This document shows positions 45,412-58,181 of a stretch of DNA of 64,000 bases, one piece after another. The notes beneath the pieces are model-generated. The model had not been told where the DNA came from. It searched no databases and saw only the letters and a list, made by a program, of their open reading frames with translations. Positions within the stretch are counted from its first letter, which is position 1, and each line of letters begins with the position of its first letter. This DNA is from Trema orientale (taxonomy: Eukaryota; Streptophyta; Magnoliopsida; Rosales; Cannabaceae): assembly GCA_002914845.1 (NCBI GenBank), contig JXTC01000326.1, forward strand, positions 188,952-252,951, in the 5' to 3' direction. The position numbers and the translations under genes are program-made.

Positions 45412-47337
45412 CACTACAACATTATAGTAAATTAACGACGATTTTTAAAATGGTTTAAGCGGTGGTTAAAAACTACCGTTAATGCAGGTGCCATTAAAAG
45501 TGGTACATTAAGTGCCGTTAAAAATTAACCAATGGAACCGCCGTTATTGGTGAGGAGATCTTTAGCCGTTATACAACACCACAACCGCCGTTCAGGAAAA
45601 ATTTTTTTCCCTCCCCAAGACACTTTATACAACACCACGACATTAAACTTGCCTAAAAAGAATTTCAAATCAGCTCAAAAATAGACAAACCTAGATATAA
45701 CTGTAATAAAGTACATATAATAAACATAATTAAAATATAGTACATATAACTAAAAAGTTTATACTATATAGACAATATACTCTAATATAAACACATTTAA
45801 GAACCAATAATGAGTTTCTAGATACATATCACTAACACTTGTAACCTAAACTTATCAAAAGTTATATTAACAACTCTAACATAAATAAAGTGAGCAAACC
45901 GAGATACACTCTAACATAAACACTGCATTCTATATAATTGAGTTGAGATGGACACTATAATTACAATAGAACTATAGTTAAAATACATAAAGATGAAAGA
46001 TAAATAAAGACATCCCATATGAACAAACTATATCTCATACCTTAATATGATACTAAGTTGGACCATCTCTTTTTCCTCTTCTTTCTATGTCCATATGAAA
46101 TATTTTGAATGCACTAAAAAAAAACTTGTGTTATAAAAACTAATGGACTAAATAAATAAACATATTCTATATATTATACTATACATCATATTAACCACGT
46201 TAAGAGATTTATAGTACCCGGTGATTGTCGAAGTGGATAGAAGAAATAAATATTTTTTGATACACGTTACTACATAGAAATAATATACAAGGTCACGTGA
46301 GCGACTATGAAATAATATACAAGAAATAAATATTTTTTGATACACGTTACTACATAGAAATAATATACAAGATCACGTGAGCGACTATCATTTTTAACAC
46401 CAGAAATATAAGAATGCACACCACCAATCTAATCTTTCGATTCCAATTCAAAGTATTACCATTTTATCATTATAAACCTTCAAATTCAACTCAATTCATA
46501 CATAGTACAAACTTTTGACTATTCTAAAGTTAATAAACTAAATAATTTCATGTCAATGAAAATACTAAGTATACATATTGTAAAGTCACATAACACTAAT
46601 TAATTCATAATAATGTGGTTAAACTAATAAGCTATAATTGCTAATATCCATTATCAAAACAATATAAAATCATCAAATAATATACACTATGAAGATTTAA
46701 TTTCTAAAAATAACTTTTTCAGATTAATTAAAATTAGTGAAGAAAAATACCACAAATTGAGTAAAAATATTTCAATACTTCAAAATTAAGCCCAAAATTA
46801 GTCTACTCATTCAAAAAAAGAAATAAAATTACATACTCATTGAGAATTGTAGTTATTGATTGTACAAAAACCTAAACTTGTCTAGGGCACAAAAAATTAC
46901 TAAAAGCTAACTAATCTTAAAAATTATAAGTATATAAAGCTTACCCAAGTCGAATGGAGTGATTTGAACCAAAGGAGAATGATTTTGGCAGTCAAAATTA
47001 CTAGAATGAGGGTGGCCGTGTATGAGGAAGATAAAGTTGGGGGTGGTGGGCGAGCTCTCGACTGGAGAGAAGAAAGAAAATGAGGGTCGAGCTAGTCTCA
47101 GCCCTCATTTATATGACTTTTAACGGCGATTGTACTGGAACCACCGTAAAAAGTTAAAATTTGAGTATTAAGGGCGGTTGTATCACAATCGCTGTTAAAG
47201 GTTTAAAAAAATTTAAATTTTTATTGGCGGTTGTACTGGAACCGCCAAAAAATGTTAAAATTGACTATTAACGGCGATTCCAGTATAATCATTATTAATA
47301 ATTTGTCGTTAAAAATCCCTTTTTTTTTTTTCTAGTG
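45412..47337. mobile_element. Non-autonomous CACTA (En/Spm) transposon
   Basis: 1,926 bp bounded by CACTACAACATTATAG at the left and ...CCCTTTTTTTTTTTCTAGTG at the right, giving CACTA inverted ends. It is flanked by the 3-bp duplication GGT (45409-45411, 47338-47340). The subterminal regions are full of short repeats in both directions (AACCGCC/GGCGGTT, TTAACGGCGATT; 45440-45600 and 47115-47310), the usual binding-site clusters for CACTA transposases. No transposase is encoded, so it needs help from another element. Confidence 0.93.
46241..46389. repeat. 80-bp tandem duplication inside the CACTA element
   Basis: AAGAAATAAATATTTTTTGA and the following 60 bases (through GTCACGTGAGCGACTAT) at 46241-46320 repeat at 46321-46389 with a single visible change (AAGGTCAC versus AAGATCAC). 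The second copy is truncated. Confidence 0.9.
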
Positions 47338-49458
47338 GGTATTTGTGATGCTTAGTAATACACTCATGAATTTAGTTTTAGGTACAGAATAAGACTATGC
47401 ACAAAGAAAATTTAACCGAGTCTCGTACTATTATGTACAATACTAGTGCTACACACATGTGGTCATGATATTACCGATGGTAATAATTATTTTAAAAAAG
47501 AAAATTATTATAACCTTTTTAATAGACAATTTTTTTTAACACTACGCTACGCCTCCGAGACTCTATACAAATCACTTTTAAAAACCTATACCATACGTAC
47601 TTTTCAAAATTATTGTTAAAGCATGGCAGATTATGTTAAAAATCATTTTTATATTACTTTACTAAATAAGTTTGTCTAAAGAAAGAAATTTTTTTGCAGG
47701 AGTGAGTATAGAGTTTCTGGAATCAATTCCCTATATTAGGTAGCAAATTTCAAAACAGTAGTAGAGGCCAATATTATTTGTCAAGCAAAATTGGATAGTA
47801 TTAAAGCTTCTATTTATTGGTGTTTCTTACCGAGCTATTAGGAGTTAGTTCTTACTACTAAAAATTTATACACACGTCGTGTTTACTAATTGATAATGGA
47901 TGGAGAGAAAAAGGAAAAAAAAAAGTATTCTTTTTTATATATTTATATACCAATTAATTATATATGAAAGAGAATCCTAATTTTTGCATTCTTTATTTAT
48001 TATTTCACTTTGTTCCCTTGGATTAGTAAACATAGCTAAATTGCGAAATTTGTGTTAAAAAAATAAGATTAGATAGACAATTTTGTAGGTTTTTCCTTTT
48101 TTTTTTTTTGGAACTATAAAAACCAAGTATTTTGCTTTCAGAGTGTTAGATAAAAACCCATTACGTGAGATGTAGAGGCTACTTTTGGGGTGTTATATTA
48201 TTGTTGAATATTAACATAAAGCAAATGTATATGAGGTACTGAGGTGAAATGTTCTATATCAACTATCATAGTAGAAACTTAAAACTTTTTATAGAAAAAG
48301 GATGGTCCCAATTTTCCTGCTTTAGGCAGAGATCTTTTTAAAAGAGTTATGGAACAACTTTTTAGATTCTTTAAAAGAAACCGCTAAATCAATGACAAGC
48401 AAGATTTCATTATATACTGACTAAAATTTAGTTAAATTAATACAATCATCATTGGGAAATACATACATATATACCAAAACATTCGAAATAAGAAGGGATA
48501 AAAAAGAAAGAAGAAGAAACGCTTTTGTTTTGTATGTGGGTCAGACAAGCAAAGGCAGCCCATTATAAGTGTATCCAAAAGCAAAAATATGAACTTGGAA
48601 GAATACTTCTTTGAAAATTCTATGCTTGCTTTTAGATCACTTTATTTCATGGAGTCTTCTAAAGTGTTTGATCACTGGGGATATCTGAAAGTTCGTATTT
48701 GCATGCCATAGAGGGAATAAATATTGGACCACATTTCACAAAGGTAGATGCCCCATTGATGCTCTCTGCATTTTCATGGGTTTAATGTGTTATATTATAA
48801 ATGAATTTTTTTTATAAGATTTATATTATAAATGAATGGAACCTCAAAAATAAAGTTCCAAAACAAACCAAACTTGCCCATATGCCGCCTTTTTTAACCC
48901 TTTTTTTTACCCTTTTTTTTTTCAAATGCTAACAGTAAAAAGGGACAATCTGGCCAAGGTGCAAAACTCTTAATTGGCACATTTACAAAATGGAATAACG
49001 TTGTCCTTGATTTCTTATTCACAAATCTAAATCGATAGTCAAAGAAAAGTATGTTATGTGATAATTATCCCAACGTCCAAACATGCTATGTATATCATAT
49101 TCTCCTTGAATTCATGGATTGTAGGCCCTACCATGCTGCCAATTCCTCTTGCCAGGTAGTTCCTACCTGTAAACTTGTATTAGTTTTTATATGATCGTAT
49201 AACCTAGTTAAAACTCGCATCAATGGTTTAGATTCTTTAGAAACGTAATTGATACCCTATTTTTACACCTCTCGAAAAAAACATTTGCAGGTAATTGGTA
49301 TAAGAAGCAAATTTATTATTTACCTCTGGGTTGATACGGTCTTTTTTTTTAAAAAAAAAATGAGAACATGTGGTTATTAGTTTATTTAGATAAAAAGGGA
49401 CATTTTGAAAAATAGCAATTTCAAAAAAATTATATATTATTTATGATTTATCAATTAA

Positions 49459-49593
49459 GGCTAGCTCAATTGGTTTAGAATCTTGAGAATGTTTGTGAGT
49501 GTGTGGGAGGGAAGGAGTTCGAATGCTAGTTAGACCAATTTATCTATTCTTATGTCAAGAGTTACTTGAGGTAACTGTTACATTAAGTATCTC
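49459..49593 (+). mobile_element. tRNA-derived SINE, second copy
   Basis: Box A GGCTAGCTCAATTGGTTT and box B GGAGTTCGAATGCTAG frame a GTGAGTGTGTGGGAGGG stretch like that of the 43.3-kb SINE. It is flanked by ATCAATTAA at 49450-49458 and 49594-49602, a probable 9-bp target duplication. No poly-A tail is seen. Confidence 0.75.
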
Positions 49594-49744
49594 ATCAATT
49601 AATAATAAGTGATATTTTTCTAAATATTTTAAAACTAATATTTTTTAAAAATAATTATGAGATTTTCAAAAAGTTTAAAGTTCCAAGATATTTCAATATT
49701 TTTTTAAAACTGTCCTATATAAATTCAAATTTCTTCAAAGGTAT

Positions 49745-50060
49745 TTAATAAATAAGGAAAAAGTATGTAAATACCCATTTTCATAAGAATATTTTGTCAA
49801 TACCATTTTTTTCTATTTTTATTTCACCAATAAATGTTTTTATACTCGCTTTTTGAGAAATGTATACCACATATTGGTATATAAGTACTCTATACATAAA
49901 ATATGTACTATGATATACATTTTATGAATAAAAATTATAATTAAAAATTTACATACACTTCAAAATGTATACATAGGTTTAAATAAATTTACATTATAAG
50001 TATAAACTATATAAACTATGGATAAAGCTTACATTGTAAATATACACCACACATATTTGA
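49745..50060 (+). repeat. Dispersed AT-rich repeat, copy 1
   Basis: Shares word order with 52557-52900: TATGTAAATACCCATTTT, then TACTCGCTTTTTGAGAAATG, then TATACATTTTATGAATAAAAATTATA and TACATACACTTCAAAATGTATA. Similarity is patchy. Nature unknown; perhaps an old non-autonomous transposon. Confidence 0.55.
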
Positions 50061-51964
50061 GGAAATTTGACTTTTTATGATAAGTTTTTTAAAAATTGAA
50101 AAATCCCAGATTTTTAAACTTTTTGAAAAATCTTGGAACTCTTTTGAAAAATATCACTTTTAAAAATATTTATAAAAAAATCATTTTTCAGAATTGATGA
50201 GTTAATCGAGATAATTGATCAAGTTACTTGAGGTAATCGGACTAGTTACCTTAAGTAAATCTTGACTACTCTAAGCAACTTGATTGGTTACCTCGAGTAT
50301 ACTTAAGAGTACGAATTTTTAAAAAATGGTATTATTCTAGAGAGTGGCATGTTTCTAAACAAATATGGGAGTTCTCAATAGTTTCAGTACATCCGGGATT
50401 TTTCAATTTATTAGACTCCGGATTTTTTAATTTATTAGACTATGAGTCTGGATTATGTAAATAGCCCCGTATATTTTACACATAAAATGTATACCTAAAA
50501 TACATGTACTTTTGAAATAAAATTAAAAACTTGTGAAATATAAAACACAAAAACTTGGTGCAAATTTCTCAACAATTAAAATATACTTACAAATTTATAA
50601 ATAAAAAAGACAAATATATATATACACAAACACTAAAAGTTGCTTCAAAGCTAAGTTTTTTGAGACTTATTAAATCAAGTAAATTGGCAATACAACCTAT
50701 GTTACTAATTTACCTAAACGAAAAAAAAAATGACAATTTGTGAGCTTCAAAAAAAATGAGTGACATTTTGATGGTTGGCACTTTTATTTTAGAATTTTTC
50801 ATAAATAAAAAAACTCCTGTCAAATTGATATTTTTCTTAAAAAGTGTTATATTTGAAAACATGCGTTCGATATGAGTGGCAATTTGTATTGACTACTGAT
50901 GTTGATGGGTGGGTCAATGTTCATATATAATGACATAAATTACAGTTTACAACCAAAATCCGAACCATTTAACAGTAGCATCAAAAGTAGAAACTCAAAA
51001 TATACAAGCTGAGAAGACACAATGAATATGTTTAGTTAAATGGGGTGGTACTGGTATTCATATCACGCTAACCTAACCCACATTCTAAACCCGAGACTCT
51101 TTTATTAAACAGATTGCGGCTGGAGGCTGGTCAATTTCAAATCGGCCGCTATTTTATCATGTTTCACTGTTTAACTCGTTACTCAATTTTGTTAAACTCC
51201 AATGCTAATTTTGTACATGCTTCTAATAGCATCTTAAACTGCCACTTCTACCTCTTTCTATAAAGTGCATGGGAAATGGACATAGATAGTACTAATTTAG
51301 ACTAAGACAATTTTTTTAGAAGTGTTTTAAAAAAATAATTTTTCTAAAAATATCACAGTGTTGTGTGCAGGTGTCATATGTGACTATAAACACTTATTAC
51401 ACAAACACTGCGACACTATTAGAAAAATAATTTCAATGAAAAGTATTCTTAATCAGGTCCATTTCACAAAATGCATCCAACAGGCCAATGAAAATTGGGA
51501 AATTGACCTAGCTAGTACTAATTTGGCACAAAGTGACTTTTTTAGTAGTTTTTTTTAAATTGATATTTTTAGTAATTTTTTTTAAATTGATATTTTATGA
51601 CTTCTCTAAGACTAATCAGTAATCATAAATTGTGTGACCCTCCGTCATATAGGATCATAAAATACTACTAAAAAAATTATTTTTCAAACCACCACTAAAA
51701 GAATCATTTTAGTCAAAATTACTACTATTTATATCAATTTCCCATGAAAATCGTCAAAGCTTCCTGAGACATGAAAGTTGGGGCCAGCCTAGGTTAAATG
51801 TGGTAGAAATCAGGCTCGACTCGACCAAATGAGGCTTATGTATGGCCCATTTCATCGGTGGGCCTTCGATCAATGACACTCATTGGGGTTTCGAACACAA
51901 GAACACTTCTACCTTAAAAAAAATATAAAAATAATGTGGGTCAGATTTTTTTTTTTTTTTCAAT

Positions 51965-52555
51965 TTTCATACCGTTTTTCTTATATATAAAATATCACTT
52001 TTTAAAAGTTTTTAGAAAAATATCATTTTTAAAAATAGTTACTAGTATCTGAAAACTGGTTACAGATTACTAGTTATATATCAGTTAATAATACCTTTGA
52101 TTATTATTTATCAATGCTCGAAAATTGGCTATCGGTTACTAGTTATTATTTTAGAAAATATTATTTTCCTAATTTTTTTTTAAAAAAGATATTTTTCTTT
52201 AAAAAATGTACAGAAATTAGAAAAAATTGAGCTCACCGTATTTTTTCAATTATTTTCAAAAGGAAGAAATTAGGCCTTTTACGGCATTTAGAAAAAAAAA
52301 ACAATTTGACAAATATGGCGGCATGTGTTTTTTGTATGTCCGGTACGATTTTTATTAGAAAAATACTATTTTCTAAAAATATTTAGAAAATACTATTTTT
52401 TAAATAATAATTAGTAAACGATTACTAGTTTTCAGAAACTAGTAACTAGTAACTAAAAGTATTTTTAACTGGTAACTAGTAACAGTTTTAAAAATAATAA
52501 TTTTCTAAAATTTTTGAAAAAGTTATATTTTTCTAATAAAAATTATACAGAAATG
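51965..52555. repeat. Diverged inverted repeat with CTAGTAAC words
   Basis: The left arm (about 51975-52080: AAAAATATCATTTTTAAAAA, then TAGTTACTAGTATCTGAAAACTGG) is matched in reverse by the right arm (about 52425-52550: CTAGTTTTCAGAAACTAGTA, then ACTGGTAACTAGTAACAGTT and AATAATAATTTTCTAAAA). The centre (52100-52420) contains GC-richer sequence. Confidence 0.5.
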
Positions 52556-52556
52556 A

Positions 52557-52900
52557 GAAAAGTTTATAAATACCTATTTTTTATTTTTATTTCATAAATA
52601 TCCATTTTTATACTCATTTTTTGAGAAATGTGGACAACCACTGTTTTGCATATGGTATACATTTCATGCATTAAATGTATACCGTGGTCTACATTTCATA
52701 AATAAAAATTATACTAAAAATTGGCACACATTTTAAAATATATATCATAGGTCAAATTTATAATGAAAAATGTAAATCGTGGTAAACATTTACATTGTAT
52801 ATGTATACTGTTCATATTTTACACATGAAATGTATACCTCATGGATAAAGTTTACATTGTAAACGTAGACCACTCATATTTCGCATATGAAATATGGACC
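52557..52900 (+). repeat. Dispersed AT-rich repeat, copy 2
   Basis: Same ordered words as 49745-50060 (TACTCATTTTTTGAGAAATG, ATTTCATAAATAAAAATTATA). It adds several TACATTT/GTATAC doublets. An inverted partial copy lies at 20990-21115. Confidence 0.55.
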
Positions 52901-53097
52901 AACGGATATTTATGAAAATAAGTTTTAAAAATGGGTATTAAGCGTAAATTTCTTTACAGAAATTGAAAAAAAAAAAATACTGAACTCCACATTTTTGTAA
53001 TTATTTTAGATTTTTATAGGTAAAAGCGTTGGAAACATTTTTCTGAAAATGCCATACAAAACTTAATTTTCACGACACGTAGTACAGTGATGTTAAA

Positions 53098-53640
53098 GAT
53101 GTAAAGTAGGTCGAGTCGGGCTGGCCCGACTCACAATTGATAAGTCCATGTGGGCTTTGTACCGTGCCTAGGCCTGGCCTGCCTGCCTAAAATATGGGCT
53201 AGCCCGGCCTGATCCATATTCTTATTAAGAGGTCCAGCACGGCCCACAGGTCTAGCCCATATTTTATGCAGGCGTAAGTGAGCCGTGTCTAAGTGGGTTG
53301 TGCCTATGCGGGTCGAATATGGGCCTAATTTCGTTATTAATCTATGCTTTAAAGTATCAAATATAGGCCTAAAACCTATTCATATTTTTTTAAATTTTGA
53401 ATAAATTGAAAATAAACAAAATAAATAAATAAATAGCATTAAAATCATATAAATGAAAATATTTAATTAAGATTTTTTAAAATTTTAATTAATATATATT
53501 CAAAATTATATATAGAATGATTAAATGTGGACCGAGCCAGTAGATACATGAATGAGGCACGACCCGACTTGACCCGATTTTTATTATATATATCGGGCTG
53601 GTCTAGGCTCATATAATGTGAATTTGGACCACATCAGTAC
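53098..53640. repeat. GC-rich patch of GGCCCG/GGGCC words
   Basis: Repeated words such as GGGCTGGCCCGAC, GGGCTAGCCCGGCC, TAGCCCATATTTTATGCAGG and GACCCGACTTGACCCG occur in both directions in an AT-rich surrounding. No coding frame. Such patches occur in plant repeats; I cannot name the family. Confidence 0.45.
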
Positions 53641-53887
53641 TGTGTTTTTTCTTCAATTTTCTTTAAAATGTGGGTCAGCCTGACATTGAAATCTCTAAGT
53701 GTTGCATATTCCGAGTTAGAATATGGGCCGGGTGTACATTACCACTGACCACTCCATCTTCAAAACAATACCCACAACGCCCACTGGGAACTGAAATTAC
53801 CATGTAGTCCTTGACTTCGACAGCATCGATAACACAGCCGAACTTCACTCATCAAAAACCCTAACCGAGTTCAGTGAAGCTCCATCA

Positions 53888-54572
53888 ATGGCGTCCCAAC
53901 TGGCCATTCTTGGTCGGACTCGAACTCTAATCAAATCCCTAAGACCAAACTCCAGCTTCAAGACCATCACCACCTATGGTTTCCTGGCTCAGGAGCCCCA
54001 GCTGGCCGAGCCGACGCACGATCCGGCAACTCCTCTTCCTCCGAACCCGGCCTCGGGAAGCCCTCTCTACCATGAGAACTGGCGGAGCCCGATCGCGAAC
54101 CCGTCATCGTCCGACGCCGTGCTCCCGCTTGATTTCCTGCACCAGTCGCCGAGCTCGCGCATCCAAGCCATATCGCAAACCCAAGACGTTCGGAGCCTTA
54201 TGAACGTGTTCGCCGATTGGATGGCGTCGCAGAGATGGGGCGACATGAAGCAGTTGTTCGAGTTCTGGGTTCGGTCGCTGGACAAGAACGGGAAGCCCAA
54301 CAAGCCCGACGTGAACCTGTTCAACCATTACCTCAGGGCCAATTTGATGATGGGAGCGTCCGCCGGGGACTTGCTTGATCTGGTGGCCCAAATGGATGAC
54401 TATGCCGTCAAGCCTAACACGGCGTCGTTCAATCTGGTGCTCAAGGCTATGTACCAGGCCAGAGAGTCTGAGGCCGCCATGAAATTGCTCGAAAGGTTGG
54501 CTTTTTTTCTCATCCCATCTGAATGTTCCTTATACTTGGATATGTATTTATGTCAAATGTGGAATGTGTATT

Positions 54573-54618
<46 letters not shown>

Positions 54619-57600
54619 CGTGTGTGTAAATGTAGAGCTTTATATATTACTAATTTGTTGGCATTATACTTGAACATAGAACTGTGTTCTGCTTTCTGGG
54701 GATTGTGTTTTCAATGCTGAAACTTGAAGCTTGAGAAGGGAGTTCATTGTTAACTATTTACCTTCTAATCCAAAATGCTTCAAACTGCTCTTTGTGAAAT
54801 TTACAGCATAATAAAGAATGCGAAATAACTAATGATTAAAAGAGAAAAAAGTAGTGAAATAGTGGCTGGAGTACTTGAAACAAAATTAATATGGAGAACT
54901 GGGGTGCTGGCGTAATTTAATTGTTTAATTCAGTAGTTGGTGGGCTCTGTCCTCGACTCCTGGTTAAAACTCAAAAGCCTTCATAAAGAGAAAAGAAAAT
55001 TTTCTGATCTGGCAGTCTTCCCTGTTATTCCTTCTATTGTCTACTTTCCATTTTATCAAAGGGGGAAATTACAAAAATCTGAAAGTGGTCTTCTGAAAAG
55101 AGATGTTGGAATTGTTGTTTGTTTGCCTTTCTGTTGGACTTAATCCCGGTATTTTGAAAAAAAGATTATTGTTTTGTCTCTACAAAAATGGTAATCGAAA
55201 TAAAAAATTTATGTGTTTTAGTAAGTTGTTTGTATTGTGCCTGGTGACTCCATCGGGGTGTGTGTTAACTGTTTGCCTTTCCGAATTAGGATCCTAGTTA
55301 CGCATTTAAGCACATATAGTTATCTTTTCAGTGTCAGAATGACTGTTTTCACTTTTTTATTTTAATTTTTCAGGATGCGGCAAACAGGGAAAGAATCTCC
55401 GCCTGATGATGAGTCATATAATTTGGTTCTTGGCATGCTCTTTCAGACTGGCAGAATTGATGATGCCTTCAGATATATAGATTTGACATTAAAATCTAGT
55501 TATACATTATCAGTGAAGGTGTTTACTGAACTTGTTCGAGTCTGTGTCGATAAGGGCAGGCTGGATGCCTTGGTTTCAATTTTTGATAGGTGCAAGGTAT
55601 GTGATTGCTGCTTACTACATTTGGAGTTACAGGTGCTAAATTTTGAATAATATATGCTTATGTAATTTGGTTTCTCTTGGAGTTATCAGTCAATGGAACA
55701 GAACAAAGCTCTTTCTCCTCCATGGGCCTCGTGCAATATCATTGCAGATATTGCCTTGCAAGAGGATAATAGCAAGTTAGCTTATCATGCACTGGAGTTT
55801 CTAGCCAAATGGATTGTCAGAGGTGAGCAAGCAAGGCCTCCTGTTTGGCTTTCTGTCGATGAAGGATTACTTGTGTCAGCACTCGGGACTGCTGGTAGAA
55901 CTTACGATTCTAATCTCTTGGATGCATCATGGGCAATCCTAAAACGCTCATTGCGTCAAAAGAAGGCCCCTAATCCTGAAGCCTACCTTGCAAGGATATA
56001 TGCCTTTTCATCCCTAGGGGAGCTACGGAAAGCTTTTAGCACCCTAAATGAATTTGAGTCTGCTTATGAAAATTCTAATGAAAAAGCAGATGAGGAACTA
56101 TTTTCTCCATTCACCTCTTTATATCCATTGGTTGTGGCATGCTCCAAGAGGGGTTTTGAGACTTTAGATTCAGTATGTCTTTCCATCTGTTAAACTCGAT
56201 AGATTCAATTTGCTGCAATCATGCGTATAGAACTTTTTCTTTTCCTTTTCTTTTTGTGTGTTTGTGTATGATCCCACTGTTGAGAATTTTTTTTCTATTA
56301 GAAACTTGGTTTTGACATCTGTCTAAACTTGTTTAAGACTCATAAATTTGACCTTCACTTACCTTAAGAGTATGTTTAGTAGGAGGGAGAAGTGGAAAAG
56401 AAGGAGAGGGGTGAGGGGATTATTGGATGGATTTGAGGTATGATGGTTGTTTGGTAGGAGAGAATTTATGAGGGAAAAGATTAGATTCCAAAATTTGAGA
56501 GATTTTGGAAGGGAGATGCCCACTCAAGTGGTATAATAGTTATTCTAACTATAATCTTTCTCCTTCCTTCCACCTCTCCCTCTTACCAAATAATGGAGAG
56601 GATTTTGGTCTTCTCTACTTACTCTTATACCAAACACAATTAGAGAATTTCCTTCCTCTCTTACTTCTCTTCCCTTGGTAATACAGGTTACCTTCCTTCC
56701 TATCATCCCTCCCACCTACCAAACATAGCCTAAAAGAGATATCCGAGTAATAGATAAGTAGACATTACAGGTACTTTGTACATATTGATTATGTTTTCTT
56801 ATTTGCTGTAGTGTTCACAGTAAGAGATATTTAAACAAGTCAATGCATATATAAATGATGATAACTTTATGAAAACAAGAAGATGTACGTGTATTACTAT
56901 TATTATTTTTGAAAGCCCGAAGGATAGAACTATTGGTAGTTCATTTCTTTTTCCTTTTTGAAATAATGAAGACATGGACACACGTGTGATGCATTTTATA
57001 ATTTGGTACTGAAAGGTGAGAATTCTCTGATCTCCCCCCCCTTCCCCCTTTTTTCAGGTGTATTTTCAATTGGAGAATTTGAGTCGTGCAGATCCTCCTT
57101 ACAAGTCAGTTGCTGCTTTAAACTGCGTAATATTAGGATGTGCAAATATCTGGGACCTAGATCGCGCCTACCAGACCTTTGAGGCAATTGGTTCTTCCTT
57201 TGGTTTGACTGCTGACGTTCATTCTTACAATGCTCTAATGCATGCTTTTGGGAAGCTCAAGAGGGTAGGTACCTAGGGCTGCATTTTGTCTCTCTCGTTT
57301 GCTTACTATCTCAAGAAAACATCCACTTTTCAAGCCCCTGTGGCTCTTTGTATTAACTTGCTTGTTATATCCTGTAGATGCATATCGGATTTGCAATGTT
57401 TCTTGGAGTAGTCTTTCTGTTTCATCCCAGTTCGTAGTTTGCTTGTCATATCCTGTAGATGCGTATAGGATTTGCAATATTTCTTGGTGGGGTAGTCTTG
57501 TTCTGCTTCACCCAATTTTATTTATGTAAGAAGTATTCATATTGGGTTGATTGTGAAAGTGGGGAAAAGAAAAGGTCTATCTGCAGCTACAGTGTTATCT

Positions 57601-58181
57601 TAAAAGTTAGAACTGACTTTCGATGTTGAGCAGTGAAGTTATTTGAGGCCGTCGTTTGCATCCCTGTTAAGATGCAAAAGGCCCGAGTATGGTGGAAAGA
57701 CACATTTGCATCACATTTATTGGACACAGGCCTACATGTTGCTAATTACATTTTTTATCATGGCAGACACCTGAAGCTTCAAAGGTGTTTGATCACATGC
57801 TAAGTTTGGGCATTAAACCCAATGCAAGATCATACTCGGTACTTGTAGATGCTCATCTTGTCAACCGAGATCAGAAGGCCGCCCTTTCTGTGATTGATAA
57901 CATGGTAACTTATTTGCAGTCAATATTAGCTTTTCTGGTCTTTCATTTGCTACTTGTGGAGAAGCTAATGTATTGCATAATGTTTCATGAAGGTAAATGC
58001 CGGTTTCGAGCCATCAAAAGAAACACTGAAGAAGGTCAGGAGGCGATGTACACGAGAGATGGACTATGAAAGTAATGACCGTGTGGATTCCCTGGCAAAA
58101 ACATATAAAGTCCGAATGGGCTCTGAGAATCGCAGGGACATGCTGTTTAATCTTGAGTACGGCACTGAATTTGCCTCATAG
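53888..58181 (+). CDS. P-type pentatricopeptide repeat (PPR) protein, probably mitochondrial
   Basis: Six exons (53888-54495, 55374-55596, 55690-56172, 57058-57264, 57767-57904, 57993-58181) give 615 residues. The N-terminus (MASQLAILGRTRTLIKSLRP) is rich in Arg/Ser/Leu without early acids, like a mitochondrial presequence. Helical repeats begin at about 140 (PDVNLFNHYLRANLMMGA; KPNTASFNLVLKAMYQ; PPDDESYNLVLGMLFQTGRI) and resume at about 490 (DVHSYNALMHAFGKLKR; KPNARSYSVLVDAHL). A less regular helical middle part and a basic tail (KKVRRRCTREMDY) separate and follow them. No E or DYW editing domain is present. PPRs bind RNA in organelles or are part of the plant mitoribosome; which applies here is unknown. 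Intron 3 hosts a MITE. Confidence 0.9.
54571..54628 (+). repeat. (TA)n(TG)n microsatellite in PPR intron 1
   Basis: An AT run (from about 54571) passes into a TG run ending near 54628, with one CG interruption. It sits 75 bp after the donor site of intron 1 and is likely to be length-polymorphic. Confidence 0.9.
56368..56730. mobile_element. Tourist/Harbinger-like MITE in PPR intron 3
   Basis: 363 bp with ends GAGTATGTTTAGTAGGAGGG and (inverted) GGCTATGTTTGGTAGGTGGG. It is flanked by TAA on both sides (56365-56367, 56731-56733), the target size of PIF/Harbinger elements. A and G runs at the left (GAAAAGAAGGAGAGG) are mirrored by C/T runs at the right (CTTCCTCTCTTACTTCTCTT). No coding capacity. 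Confidence 0.82.
57355..57490 (+). repeat. ~78-bp tandem duplication in PPR intron 4
   Basis: TTGCTTGTTATATCCTGTAG ATGCATATCGGATTTGCAAT at about 57358 recurs as TTGCTTGTCATATCCTGTAG ATGCGTATAGGATTTGCAAT at about 57438, followed in both cases by TTTCTTGG and a TAGTCTT segment. It is intronic, so no protein effect is expected. Confidence 0.85.

Larger units (their letters stand above)
47341..53887. other. Large gene-free region with repeats
   Basis: About 6.5 kb with no gene recognised. Besides the SINE, the dispersed repeat copies, the inverted repeat and the GC-rich patch listed separately, it is AT-rich single-copy-looking DNA. Confidence 0.6.

Noticed and set aside
55103..55297. Extra PPR exon in intron 1
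   Set aside because: The frame is T-rich, lacks PPR-like sequence and is not needed: exons 1 and 2 join in frame.
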